DNA from: Pseudomonas sp. PIC25
GTDB taxonomy: Bacteria; Pseudomonadota; Gammaproteobacteria; Pseudomonadales; Pseudomonadaceae
Assembly: GCF_002286785.1 (NCBI RefSeq)
Contig: NZ_MUJY01000086.1
Location: forward strand, 54,944 to 118,943
Direction of reading: 5' to 3'
Length of the DNA: 64,000 nucleotides
Shown here: piece after piece, positions 1 through 7,621 of the stretch
Layout: the number at the start of each line of letters is the position of its first letter
Numbering within the stretch: the stretch's first letter is position 1
Position numbers and translations under genes: made by a program
The notes under the pieces: generated by a model
Databases searched by the model: none
Seen by the model: the letters and a program-made list of their open reading frames with translations, nothing else
What the model was told of the DNA's origin: nothing

Positions 1-1
1 C

Positions 2-1693
2 AAGGCCGCCCTGCTCGGTCTCCAGCGACGCTACCCTGAGGTGATCGCCGAGGTGCGCGGCGAAGGGTTGATGCTGGCCATCGAGTTCGCCGACCAGGGC
101 GAAGCCGAGTCCCATGGCCTGCGTGCCCTGGCCTGCAGCGAGCTGATCGGTTTCGTCTACGCCGGCTACCTGCTGCACGAGCACCGCATCCGCGTGGCGC
201 CGCTGCTGTCGAACAACAACGTGCTGCGCCTTGAACCGGCCGCCTGCGTCAGCCGGCAGGCACGCCAGCAACTCTACGCCGCCCTCGATCGCCTGTGCCT
301 GGCCCTGCGTCAGCAGCACTTCCACGAACTGGTGAAGTTCATCGTCGGTCAGGCCACCCCCGGCCGGCACGAGCCGCTGGCCGACTATCGCGGGCGCTGC
401 TTCAGCACGCCGCCCGAGGAGGCCGTGGACCGCACCGTCGGTTTTCTCATGCATTTCGTCGATGCCAGCAACATGCACCTCTTCGACCCGAGCTGCGAGC
501 AGTTCAGCCTGGCCGAGCTGGAAGACCTGCTGGAGCGCTGCTACCTGTTCCTCAAGCCGTTCCGCATGCACGCCCACGTGCTCTATTCGAAGACCGGCAA
601 GAAAGTGCGCCTGCAACCGTTCGGCCTGGCCATCACCTCGGAAATGATCCAGCGGCACATGCAGGCGCGCGATCTGGAACCGTTGCAGACGCTGATCGAG
701 ACCGGCATCGACAAGGCCGTCGCCGCCGGCTGCGAGGTGCTCGGCTTCGGCGGTTTCACCTCCATCGTCATGCAGAACTGCAAGGCGGTGCGCGCAGAGA
801 CGCTGGCGGTGACCACCGGCAACTCGCTGACCGTCGGCATGGGCTACGAAGCCCTGCTACAGGCCGCCGCCGAGGCCGGCATCGACCTCGACAGCGCCTG
901 CTTCGCCGCCATCGGCGCCAACGGCAACATCGGCAGCCTCTACTGCGAGCTGATGGCGGAGAAGGTGCCGAGCCTGGTCCTGATCGGCCGCCCCGGCCGC
1001 GAGCGCGCCTTGCAGGCGCTCGCCGCGCGACTCTATGCCCAGGCATTCCGCCGCCTGCGCGCGGCGCTGGCGCGCAAGGGCGGGCTGGTCCGCCTGGCCG
1101 AGGAGCACACGCTGGCCGCGCGACTCGCCGAACTGCCGGCGGCTCGCCGCTGGCTGGAGGATGAGACCGATGACGAAACGATCGGCACCCGCCTCTACCA
1201 CGGCCTGCTGGACGCGCTCGGCGAAGAGGCCCCGGTGCGGATTTCCACCGATCCGGCGGACATTCGCCACGCCAACCTGATCCTCGGCGCCAGCAACCAG
1301 GCTGGCAGCCTGATCCTGGCGGAGTACCTGCGGCCGGGGCCGGTGGTGATCTGCGACGTCGCCCTGCCGGCCGACACCCACCCTTCGGTGGCCAGCCAGC
1401 GACCGGACGTGCGGGTGATCAAGGGAGGTCTGGTACGAGTACCGCCGGCGCCGGATTACGTGGCGGCACGCAATGCCCACCTGGGCGTGTGCGACTTCCT
1501 GTTGGAAGGGCTGCCGATCCCGCCGGAGCACGTCTTCGCCTGCATGGGCGAAACCCTGCTCATGGGCCTCACCGGCATCACCAGCCACTACAGCCGCGGC
1601 GACGTGCGCCAGGAGCAGGTACGGGAAATGCTCGAGCTGGCGCGGCTGCACGGCTTCACGCTGGGCGACCTGAAGACCGGGCGCAGTTTCTGA
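2..1693 (+). CDS. Class III aminotransferase fused to long-chain acyl-ACP reductase-like domain (5' end outside window)
   Basis: The frame is open from the first base, so the N-terminus, including the PLP lysine region, lies outside; 563 residues are visible. Residues 1-90 resemble the C-terminal lobe of class III (PLP) aminotransferases. From about residue 140 the protein resembles cyanobacterial long-chain acyl-ACP reductase (AAR): GFGGFTSI at 248-255, then TTGNS, a nucleotide-binding GANGNIGS at 305-312, and FACMGE with Cys514 where AAR has its acyl-accepting cysteine (FACF). In AAR this domain reduces acyl-ACP or acyl-CoA to a fatty aldehyde; a fused aminotransferase would turn the aldehyde into a fatty amine. 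The tambjamine enzyme TamH is, from memory, a functional parallel. Four genes follow in one direction: two desaturases, a PF10118 protein and a DUF2156 transferase. The domain calls are good; the substrate is inferred. Confidence 0.8.
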   Translation, partial: KAALLGLQRRYPEVIAEVRGEGLMLAIEFADQGEAESHGLRALACSELIGFVYAGYLLHEHRIRVAPLLSNNNVLRLEPAACVSRQARQQLYAALDRLCLALRQQHFHELVKFIVGQATPGRHEPLADYRGRCFSTPPEEAVDRTVGFLMHFVDASNMHLFDPSCEQFSLAELEDLLERCYLFLKPFRMHAHVLYSKTGKKVRLQPFGLAITSEMIQRHMQARDLEPLQTLIETGIDKAVAAGCEVLGFGGFTSIVMQNCKAVRAETLAVTTGNSLTVGMGYEALLQAAAEAGIDLDSACFAAIGANGNIGSLYCELMAEKVPSLVLIGRPGRERALQALAARLYAQAFRRLRAALARKGGLVRLAEEHTLAARLAELPAARRWLEDETDDETIGTRLYHGLLDALGEEAPVRISTDPADIRHANLILGASNQAGSLILAEYLRPGPVVICDVALPADTHPSVASQRPDVRVIKGGLVRVPPAPDYVAARNAHLGVCDFLLEGLPIPPEHVFACMGETLLMGLTGITSHYSRGDVRQEQVREMLELARLHGFTLGDLKTGRSF

Positions 1694-1717
1694 CCCCACC
1701 CCACGTCGGAGACAGAC

Positions 1718-2653
1718 ATGAACATCACGGACCCCGTTGCCCGTCACGGGCATTCCCTTGCCGGCCATCCGGCCGCCGAGGGCGATATTCGCCAGGACAG
1801 CCTGCGCCTGGAGGGCGGTTGGCTGTTCCGCCACAGCGCCCTGGACGGCCTGCTGGTGCTGCTCTCGCTGGGCAACGCCGCCGCCCTGGCGGCCACCGCC
1901 CTCGCCTTCGAACGCCTCGGCGGCTGGGCACTGGCCGGGCTGGCGCTGTTCTTCATGGCGATGATCTGCACCAACTACCAGTGCATCGCCCATAACCACA
2001 TCCACAACCCGTTTTTCCGCCATGAGGGTCTGAACCGGCTGTTCGCGGTGCTCAACTCGCTGTCGCTGGGCATGCCGCAGACGCTCTACCGCGTGCATCA
2101 CCTCAACCATCACCGCTACAACAACGACCCCAAGGACCCGCTCAGCGGCCTGACCGGCGACCTGTCCTCGCTGTACCGCTTCTCCCGCCGCGAGGGCCGG
2201 CCGGAGAACATCTGGTGCTATTCGCTGCTCGGTCCGCTGCGCACCGACTTCGCCCTGCTCTACCGCATCGCCCGGCGACGCCGGCTGGATGGCCAGGTAC
2301 GCCTGGAAAGCGCGGCCCTGGTGGCCTTTTATGCCGGGCTGGCCTGGCTCGACTGGCGCTTCGCGCTGTTCTACTTCCTGCCGGTGCTCTACGCCGGCCA
2401 GGTCCTGGCGCTGGCGGAGAACTACCTGGAGCACTACGGCGCCGACCCACGCGACCGCCGCACCGATTCGGTGAGCTGCTACGGCCGGCTGTACAACCTG
2501 CTCTGGTTCAACAACGGCTACCACCAGGAACACCACTTCCGCCCCGGCGTGCATTGGCGGCTGGTACCGCGCCTGCGCCCGGCCATGCTGCCGGAAGACC
2601 GCCGCCGGGTGGTCCGCGGCGCGCACGTTTTCAACTTCTTCCGCCAATCCTGA
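1718..2653 (+). CDS. Membrane fatty-acid desaturase (PF00487)
   Basis: This 311-residue protein has the three histidine clusters of membrane diiron desaturases and hydroxylases: HNHIH at 92-96, HHLNHH at 127-132 and HQEHH at 269-273. Hydrophobic spans at about 43-62, 70-88 and 200-235 carry the clusters on the cytoplasmic side. The ATG at 1718 follows a GGAG-type ribosome site and lies 24 bases after the aminotransferase-reductase stop, so the genes are probably co-transcribed. It would desaturate or hydroxylate a fatty acyl chain, aldehyde or amine; the sequence does not give chain or position. It is clearly different from the second desaturase of the operon, so the two probably act at different positions or on different substrates. 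Confidence 0.85.
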   Translation: MNITDPVARHGHSLAGHPAAEGDIRQDSLRLEGGWLFRHSALDGLLVLLSLGNAAALAATALAFERLGGWALAGLALFFMAMICTNYQCIAHNHIHNPFFRHEGLNRLFAVLNSLSLGMPQTLYRVHHLNHHRYNNDPKDPLSGLTGDLSSLYRFSRREGRPENIWCYSLLGPLRTDFALLYRIARRRRLDGQVRLESAALVAFYAGLAWLDWRFALFYFLPVLYAGQVLALAENYLEHYGADPRDRRTDSVSCYGRLYNLLWFNNGYHQEHHFRPGVHWRLVPRLRPAMLPEDRRRVVRGAHVFNFFRQS

Positions 2654-2669
2654 CCGTCCGGGGGACACC

Positions 2670-3503
2670 ATGAGCGAACCCGTCAACGCTTCGATCCGCG
2701 CCCGCCACTTCGCCGTCGACTATGCCGAGCCCAAGCCGGCGCGGCTGTGGGCCGGCGGCAGCCCGTTCCTGACCCACTGGCTGAACGCCTACACCATGAC
2801 CATCCCGGACGGCGAAGCCTTCATCGTCCAGACCTTGCGCAATTTTCTCGACCGTATCGAAGACCCACAGCTCGCCCGCGACGCGTTGGGACTGATCGGC
2901 CAGGAAATCTCCCACTCGCGCGGCCATCTGAAGTTCATCGAGGCGCTGCGCGAACAGGGCTTCAAGCTGGACACCTACCTGCGCTTCACCCGCTTCATTT
3001 CCTTCCGCATCCTCCAGCCCACCGCCACGCCGCTGCAGCAACTGGCCTTCGTGGTGGGCATCGAGCGGGTCAACGAGCTGTTCGCCGAAATCACCCTGGG
3101 CAGCGGCAAGCTGGCCGGCGCGGAGCCGTCGGTGCGGGCACTCTACGAGTGGCATTTCGCCGAGGAGATCGAGCACAAGGCGGTGGCCTTCGACGTCTAC
3201 CAGGCGGTCTCCGGCAAGCGCTTCTGGCTCGCCTACGGGGTGCTGTTCTGCTACGTGGTGAACATGAGCTACCTGTTCCTGGCCTGCGCCACCTTCCTGC
3301 GCCAGGACGGCCAATTGTTCAAGTGGCGGGTGTGGAAGGAGGCATTCCACTACTTCTTCCTCGACGAGCGTTTCCTGCCACGCATGACCCGTGGCTGCCT
3401 GCAGGCGATCCGCCGCGGCTTCCACCCGTCCCACAGCGACAACCGCCCGCTCGCCGAGCACGTCCTGCGCCGGCAGGTGATCAGCACGGAGGTCGCGCCA
3501 TGA
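2670..3503 (+). CDS. PF10118 'metal-dependent hydrolase' with ferritin-like diiron pattern
   Basis: The 277-residue product resembles PF10118 proteins, which are named predicted metal-dependent hydrolases on little evidence. Its acidic and histidine residues fall as Glu49, Glu79-x-x-His82, Glu132 and Glu166-x-x-His169 on predicted helices. That is the E / ExxH / E / ExxH order and rough spacing of ferritin-like diiron enzymes, including the cyanobacterial aldehyde-deformylating oxygenase that partners AAR. A diiron oxygenase acting on the aldehyde, amine or acyl product of the operon is therefore as plausible as a hydrolase. A hydrophobic stretch at about 186-208 suggests membrane contact. 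The stop overlaps the ATG of the next gene (ATGA), indicating translational coupling. The family call is fair; the diiron role is my inference. Confidence 0.65.
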   Translation: MSEPVNASIRARHFAVDYAEPKPARLWAGGSPFLTHWLNAYTMTIPDGEAFIVQTLRNFLDRIEDPQLARDALGLIGQEISHSRGHLKFIEALREQGFKLDTYLRFTRFISFRILQPTATPLQQLAFVVGIERVNELFAEITLGSGKLAGAEPSVRALYEWHFAEEIEHKAVAFDVYQAVSGKRFWLAYGVLFCYVVNMSYLFLACATFLRQDGQLFKWRVWKEAFHYFFLDERFLPRMTRGCLQAIRRGFHPSHSDNRPLAEHVLRRQVISTEVAP

Positions 3504-4543
3504 TGAACGGTACCTCCCTGGTTCTCGGCGAGCCCCTGGAAGGCGCCGCCACCAACCGCGATGCGCGCCTGCGGCACTTTCTCGGCCGCCACGGGCGCGG
3601 CTGCATGGCCTACTCGACGCTGCAACCGGGCCTGGAGTATTTCATCCACGACTCGCTCGGCTACCTCGCCTACCTGCCCTTGCGCCATCCGCTGTTCGCG
3701 CCGGGCCGGCTGCATGTGGTGATCGGCGACCCCATCGCCGCGCCCGCCGACTACGAGGCGCTACTGGATGCCTACCTGGCCGCGCCGGGTGCGGCGGCCA
3801 CGGTGTTCCTGGAAATCGGCGCGGCCTTCGCCGATATCCTCGCCCGGCGCGGCCTGCCGGTGAACGAGATGGGCATCGAGTGGGAAATCGACCTGCCGAC
3901 CTTCGACAGCGATCTGCGCGGGCCTGCCTTCGCCCATCTGCGGCGCTGGCGCAACAAGGCGCGCAAGGACGGCGTGGAAGTGGCCGAGGGACGCATCACC
4001 GACCTCGACGCCGACGAACTGCTCGCCCTCAGCCGGCAATGGCTGCAACGCAAGGGCGGCCACGAGTTCATCGGCCTCAACCGGCCGCTGCTGCTGGAGA
4101 ATGAGCCGGATGCCCGCTATTTCTGGGCGACTCGCGACGGCCGCCTGCTGAGCCTGGCGATCTTCGACCCGCTGTACCGCGACGGCCAGGTGATCGGCTA
4201 CCTGCATAATCTGTCGCGTACCCTCGCCGAAGCGCCCCACGGCACCAACGACCTGATCGTGCTGGAGGCGATCCGCCGCTTCCAGGCCGAAGGCCGCGAG
4301 GTGCTGTCCCTCGGCCTGTCGCCTTTCGCCGAGGTGGAAAACGGGCCCTATCCGCACCGCGCCTACCTGACCGGGCTGTTCCGCTTCATGTTCCGCCACT
4401 GCCCGTTCATCTACCCGTTCCAGGGCAACTACTTCCACAAGGACAAGTACCGCGGCCGCTCCTTCAAGGTGTACCTGGCCTCGGTCCCGGCGCTGAACCT
4501 GTACCGGGTGCTGGGGGTGTTCAAAGCGCTCAAGGTGTTCTGA
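3500..4543 (+). CDS. Free-standing DUF2156 protein (MprF C-terminal / GNAT-like transferase)
   Basis: The ATG at 3500 overlaps the upstream stop and gives 347 residues; the frame stays open upstream only as a shadow of the previous gene. The protein resembles DUF2156, the double GNAT-fold domain that in MprF moves an amino acid from aminoacyl-tRNA to phosphatidylglycerol. Visible family features include a basic RRWRNKARKDG helix (about 150-160), WLQRKGG (about 178-184) and a C-terminal F-K-DKYRG segment (about 313-320). No MprF-type flippase membrane domain is attached. In this operon it could acylate or aminoacylate the long-chain amine made by the first enzyme, or modify a lipid headgroup. 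The following desaturase starts two bases after the stop. The family call is good; the substrate is unknown. Confidence 0.72.
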   Translation: MMNGTSLVLGEPLEGAATNRDARLRHFLGRHGRGCMAYSTLQPGLEYFIHDSLGYLAYLPLRHPLFAPGRLHVVIGDPIAAPADYEALLDAYLAAPGAAATVFLEIGAAFADILARRGLPVNEMGIEWEIDLPTFDSDLRGPAFAHLRRWRNKARKDGVEVAEGRITDLDADELLALSRQWLQRKGGHEFIGLNRPLLLENEPDARYFWATRDGRLLSLAIFDPLYRDGQVIGYLHNLSRTLAEAPHGTNDLIVLEAIRRFQAEGREVLSLGLSPFAEVENGPYPHRAYLTGLFRFMFRHCPFIYPFQGNYFHKDKYRGRSFKVYLASVPALNLYRVLGVFKALKVF

Positions 4544-4545
4544 CC

Positions 4546-5556
4546 ATGACCAGCCTGACCGTTCGCCACCCACAACTACGCAGCCAGTTGCTCGCACTGC
4601 GCGATGCCTATGCGCAGCCCCGCCCCTGGCGCTCCACCTGGCAACTGGCAAGCACCCTGGTGCCGCATTTCGTGCTGACCTGGCTGACCTACCGCCACTG
4701 GAACGGGCCGTTGTGGATCACCCTGGCCCTGCTCTATGCCAACAGCCTGTTCCTCAACCGCCTGTTCGTGCTGTTCCACGACCTCATGCACGGCTCGATG
4801 TACCGCTCGCGGCGGCTGGGCAACCTGCTCGGCACCCTGACCAGCCTGCTGCTGTTCATGCCGGCCCATCACTGGCAGTACGAGCATAACTTCCACCACG
4901 CCAGTTCCAACGACCTCGGCCGGCGCGGCTACGGCGACATGCCGCTGCTGACGGTGCGCGAGTATCACGCTCTGCCCCCCTGGCGACGTCTGTGCTACCG
5001 GGTGCTGCGGCATCCGCTGTTCCTCTTCGGCCCGCATGCACTGTACAAGCTGGTGCTCTTCCCAAGGGTGGTGGCCAACCCGGCCTGGCCGGTGCGAGTG
5101 AAGCGCTCGGTGTACCTGACCAACCTGGCGCTGCTGGCGATCTTCCTCGGCCTCTGGGCGGCCGGGCTGGAGCGGCTGTTCTGGATCCAACTGGCGAGCT
5201 TCGCCATCAGCACACCGACCACGGTGTTCCTCTTCTACATCAACCACCACTTCGAGCAGTCGCAGTGGCGCGCGCCGGCCCAGTGGAATTTCGTCGACGC
5301 GGCGCTGCGCGGCACCTCGGTGCTGATCTATCCGCCCTGGATGCGCTGGTTCGCCGCCGGCATCGGCATGCACTGCATGCACCACCTGGTGCCGAAAATC
5401 CCCAACTACAACCTGGAGCGCTGCTGGAAGGAAAGCCCGCTGTTCGACCAGGCCACGGTGATCCCCTTCCGCGACAGCCTGGCGGCGACCCGGCTGCGCC
5501 TTTGGGACGAGGACAAGCAGCGCTACGTGGGCGCCGAGGGCTATCGGCGTGGCTGA
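4546..5556 (+). CDS. Membrane fatty-acid desaturase, second of the operon
   Basis: This 336-residue integral-membrane desaturase has histidine boxes HDLMH at 78-82, HNFHH at 114-118 and HCMHH at 276-280, plus an extra NHHFEQSQW segment near 233-241 often seen in acyl-lipid desaturases of the Delta12/omega-3 type. Four hydrophobic spans surround the boxes. The ATG lies two bases after the DUF2156 stop, so it closes the five-gene operon. With the first desaturase it suggests a product carrying at least two oxidative modifications on its chain, or one carrying modifications on two different acyl groups. No terminator-like hairpin with a T-run is seen just after it. Regiospecificity cannot be read from sequence alone. 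Confidence 0.85.
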   Translation: MTSLTVRHPQLRSQLLALRDAYAQPRPWRSTWQLASTLVPHFVLTWLTYRHWNGPLWITLALLYANSLFLNRLFVLFHDLMHGSMYRSRRLGNLLGTLTSLLLFMPAHHWQYEHNFHHASSNDLGRRGYGDMPLLTVREYHALPPWRRLCYRVLRHPLFLFGPHALYKLVLFPRVVANPAWPVRVKRSVYLTNLALLAIFLGLWAAGLERLFWIQLASFAISTPTTVFLFYINHHFEQSQWRAPAQWNFVDAALRGTSVLIYPPWMRWFAAGIGMHCMHHLVPKIPNYNLERCWKESPLFDQATVIPFRDSLAATRLRLWDEDKQRYVGAEGYRRG

Positions 5557-5635
5557 TACCGGTCGTCAGCGCGGCTCTTTTCCGCCGGGGCGCTGTCTAC
5601 CTTTAGGTATGTTTTTCCACAGCAGGAGGCAAATA

Positions 5636-5947
5636 ATGACCACCACCCCGCTGGATATCGATGCCGCCATGAAGCTTGCGTCCGAAGCCTTCCAACCCTA
5701 CGGGTGCGTGACCAGCGCCAACCCCGAGGACGACAGCTTCGGCTTCACCGTGATGAGCAGCGCCGGAGCGGAGGTGCTCGCCGTGCCGCACGTACCGCGC
5801 ACCCAGTACGCCAACCCGCTGCGGCTGTGCGGCGTGATCGAACAGGCGCGGCTGGATCTCCTGCACAAGGGCTGCCATCTCGATCCCTGGACCATGCCCT
5901 ACATCACCGATCCTTCGGCGATTCCGGAGACACCGCCGAATTACTAG
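5636..5947 (+). CDS. Small conserved protein of unknown function
   Basis: A 103-residue soluble protein starts at the ATG at 5636 after a strong AGGAGG ribosome site; in-frame codons upstream lack such a site. It has no signal peptide or membrane span. The body reads as an alpha/beta domain with a central strand-rich part (about 25-50) and a helix (about 60-78), and ends in a proline-rich tail. I do not recognise the family. It stands alone, 79 bases after the desaturase operon and followed by REP repeats, so it is probably its own transcription unit. Confidence 0.6.
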   Translation: MTTTPLDIDAAMKLASEAFQPYGCVTSANPEDDSFGFTVMSSAGAEVLAVPHVPRTQYANPLRLCGVIEQARLDLLHKGCHLDPWTMPYITDPSAIPETPPNY

Positions 5948-5957
5948 GCGGGTCCCT

Positions 5958-6130
5958 TCATTCGCGGATGAATCCGCCCCCGCAAACGGAGCGCAGCACC
6001 AGGCCGCTTTGGTAGGAGCCAGCTCTGCTGGCGATGCTTCCGTGTGGCCGCCTTCGCCAGCAGAGCTGGCTCCTACATAAAGCAAAGCACGCTCGGCGAC
6101 GCATCCGTAGGAGCGAAATTCATTCGCCCA
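5958..6130 (+). repeat. REP-type palindromes, mixed cluster
   Basis: The 378-base gap before egtB holds a GCGGATGAATCCGC palindrome (about 5963-5976), then a facing pair of the GTAGGAGCCAGCTCTGCTGG class (6012-6034 and the reverse copy ending at 6076), then a GTAGGAGCGAAATTCATTCG copy (6107-6129). Facing pairs of this kind are typical of Pseudomonas REP doublets mobilised by RAYT transposases. No transposase is nearby. Bases 6131-6325 hold nothing else I can name. Confidence 0.8.
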
Positions 6131-6325
6131 AAGGGCCCCGGACCAGCGAGCACATGGGCGGGCGACACCGCGCATGGCTCCAGGTTCCCTGCCGTCAATC
6201 GGCCTTTCGATACTGTGAGCCAATGCCCAGCCTGGCTCATTCCATCCGAAACTTTCGATATTCCTCCCGGTCGGTTCTAGGAAGCGGGCCCGTCCGCGCC
6301 CGACCTGCCGACAGGAGGATGCCGC

Positions 6326-7621
6326 ATGCCCAATCTCGCCCGCGAGCCACAGGAACGGCTCGCCGCGGATCGCTTCCATGAGCTGTTCGTTCGATTCCAG
6401 GCCGTCCGCGCCACCAGCGAGGCGATCTGCGCGCCGCTGGCCATCGAAGACTTCGTCGTCCAGAGCATGCCCGACGTCAGCCCGCCGAAGTGGCATCTGG
6501 CGCATGTGAGCTGGTTCTTCGAGGCATTCATCCTGCAACCCTACCTGCGCGGCTATCAGCCCCTCGATCCACGCTACGACCACCTGTTCAACTCTTACTA
6601 CCAGACCCACGGCACGCCGTTTCCCCGCGCCAACCGGGGCCTGCTGTCGCGACCGACGGTGAGCCAGGTCTACAGCTATCGCCAGCACGTCGACCTGGCC
6701 ATCGGCGACCTGCTCGCGCATCCGCCCGCCGAACATGCCGAGGAGATCGCCCGCCGCGTGGAGCTGGGTCTGCAGCACGAACAGCAACACCAGGAACTGC
6801 TGTTGATGGACATCAAACACATCCTGGCGCAGAACCCGCTGCTGCCGGCCTATCGCAGCGATTTGCGCCCCGCTCCGTTGCAGGCGGCCGGGATGACACG
6901 CTGGCAACGCTATCCCAGCGGCCTGCGGCAGATCGGCCACGGCGGCGACGGCTTCGCCTTCGATTGCGAGACGCCCCGCCACCGCCAGTTCCTCGAGGAT
7001 TTCCGCGTGGCCAGCCGGCCGGTGACCAACGGCGAGTACCTCGCCTTCATCGAAGACAAGGGCTATGAGCGTTCCGACCTCTGGCTGGCCGACGGCTGGA
7101 CGCTGAGTCGCCAGGCCGGCTGGCGGGCGCCGCTGTACTGGCAACGTGTGGACGGCGCTTGGTGCGAGATGACCCTCGGCGGCCTGCGTCCGCTGGATCA
7201 TGAGGCGCCGGTCTGCCACGTCTCCTTCTTCGAGGCCGATGCCTTCGCCAGTTGGGCCGGCGCGCGCCTGCCGAGCGAGGCGGAGTGGGAAGTCGCCGCC
7301 CAAGGCATGCCGGTGCGCGGCAATTTCCTCGAAACCGACTATCTGCAACCCGTCGCGGCCACGACCGCCAGCGAGATGCCCGGACAGTTGTTCGGCGACG
7401 TCTGGGAATGGACCGCCAGTGCCTACCGCCCTTACCCCGGCTTCCGCCCGTTGCCCGGCAGCCTGGGCGAATACAACGGTAAGTTCATGTCCGGACAGAT
7501 GGTTCTGCGCGGCGGGTGTTGCGCGACGCCGCAGAGCCACGTCCGCGCCAGTTACCGCAACTTCTTCTATCCCGGCATGCGCTGGCAGTTCGCCGGGCTG
7601 CGCCTGGCCAGGGAGGCATGA
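6326..7621 (+). CDS. egtB: Ergothioneine sulfoxide synthase EgtB-type
   Basis: This 431-residue protein has a DinB-like N-terminal bundle and a C-terminal FGE-sulfatase/C-type-lectin domain, the EgtB layout. The iron ligands are visible: WHLAH at 56-60 and HEQQHQE at 151-157 (HxxxHxE). The C-terminus has GDVWEWTAS and RGGCCATP, which form the usual end of the domain. EgtB joins a sulfur donor (cysteine or gamma-glutamylcysteine) to trimethylhistidine (hercynine) using oxygen. The ATG at 6326 is preceded by AGGAGG. Its stop overlaps the egtD start (ATGA), so the two are one unit. No egtA, egtC or egtE lies next to it, so the later steps must be encoded elsewhere or replaced. Confidence 0.9.
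   Translation: MPNLAREPQERLAADRFHELFVRFQAVRATSEAICAPLAIEDFVVQSMPDVSPPKWHLAHVSWFFEAFILQPYLRGYQPLDPRYDHLFNSYYQTHGTPFPRANRGLLSRPTVSQVYSYRQHVDLAIGDLLAHPPAEHAEEIARRVELGLQHEQQHQELLLMDIKHILAQNPLLPAYRSDLRPAPLQAAGMTRWQRYPSGLRQIGHGGDGFAFDCETPRHRQFLEDFRVASRPVTNGEYLAFIEDKGYERSDLWLADGWTLSRQAGWRAPLYWQRVDGAWCEMTLGGLRPLDHEAPVCHVSFFEADAFASWAGARLPSEAEWEVAAQGMPVRGNFLETDYLQPVAATTASEMPGQLFGDVWEWTASAYRPYPGFRPLPGSLGEYNGKFMSGQMVLRGGCCATPQSHVRASYRNFFYPGMRWQFAGLRLAREA

Noticed and set aside
857..2686. 609-codon open frame on the minus strand under the first two genes
   Set aside because: It is antisense to two genes with clear motifs, has biased composition typical of high-GC shadows and no recognisable domain or ribosome site.
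2747..3499. Upstream extension of the DUF2156 frame
   Set aside because: It overlaps the PF10118 gene and has shadow composition; the ATG at 3500 coupled to the upstream stop is the real start.
5603..7540. 645-codon minus-strand open frame opposite egtB
   Set aside because: It runs through REP repeats and is antisense to egtB with intact catalytic motifs.
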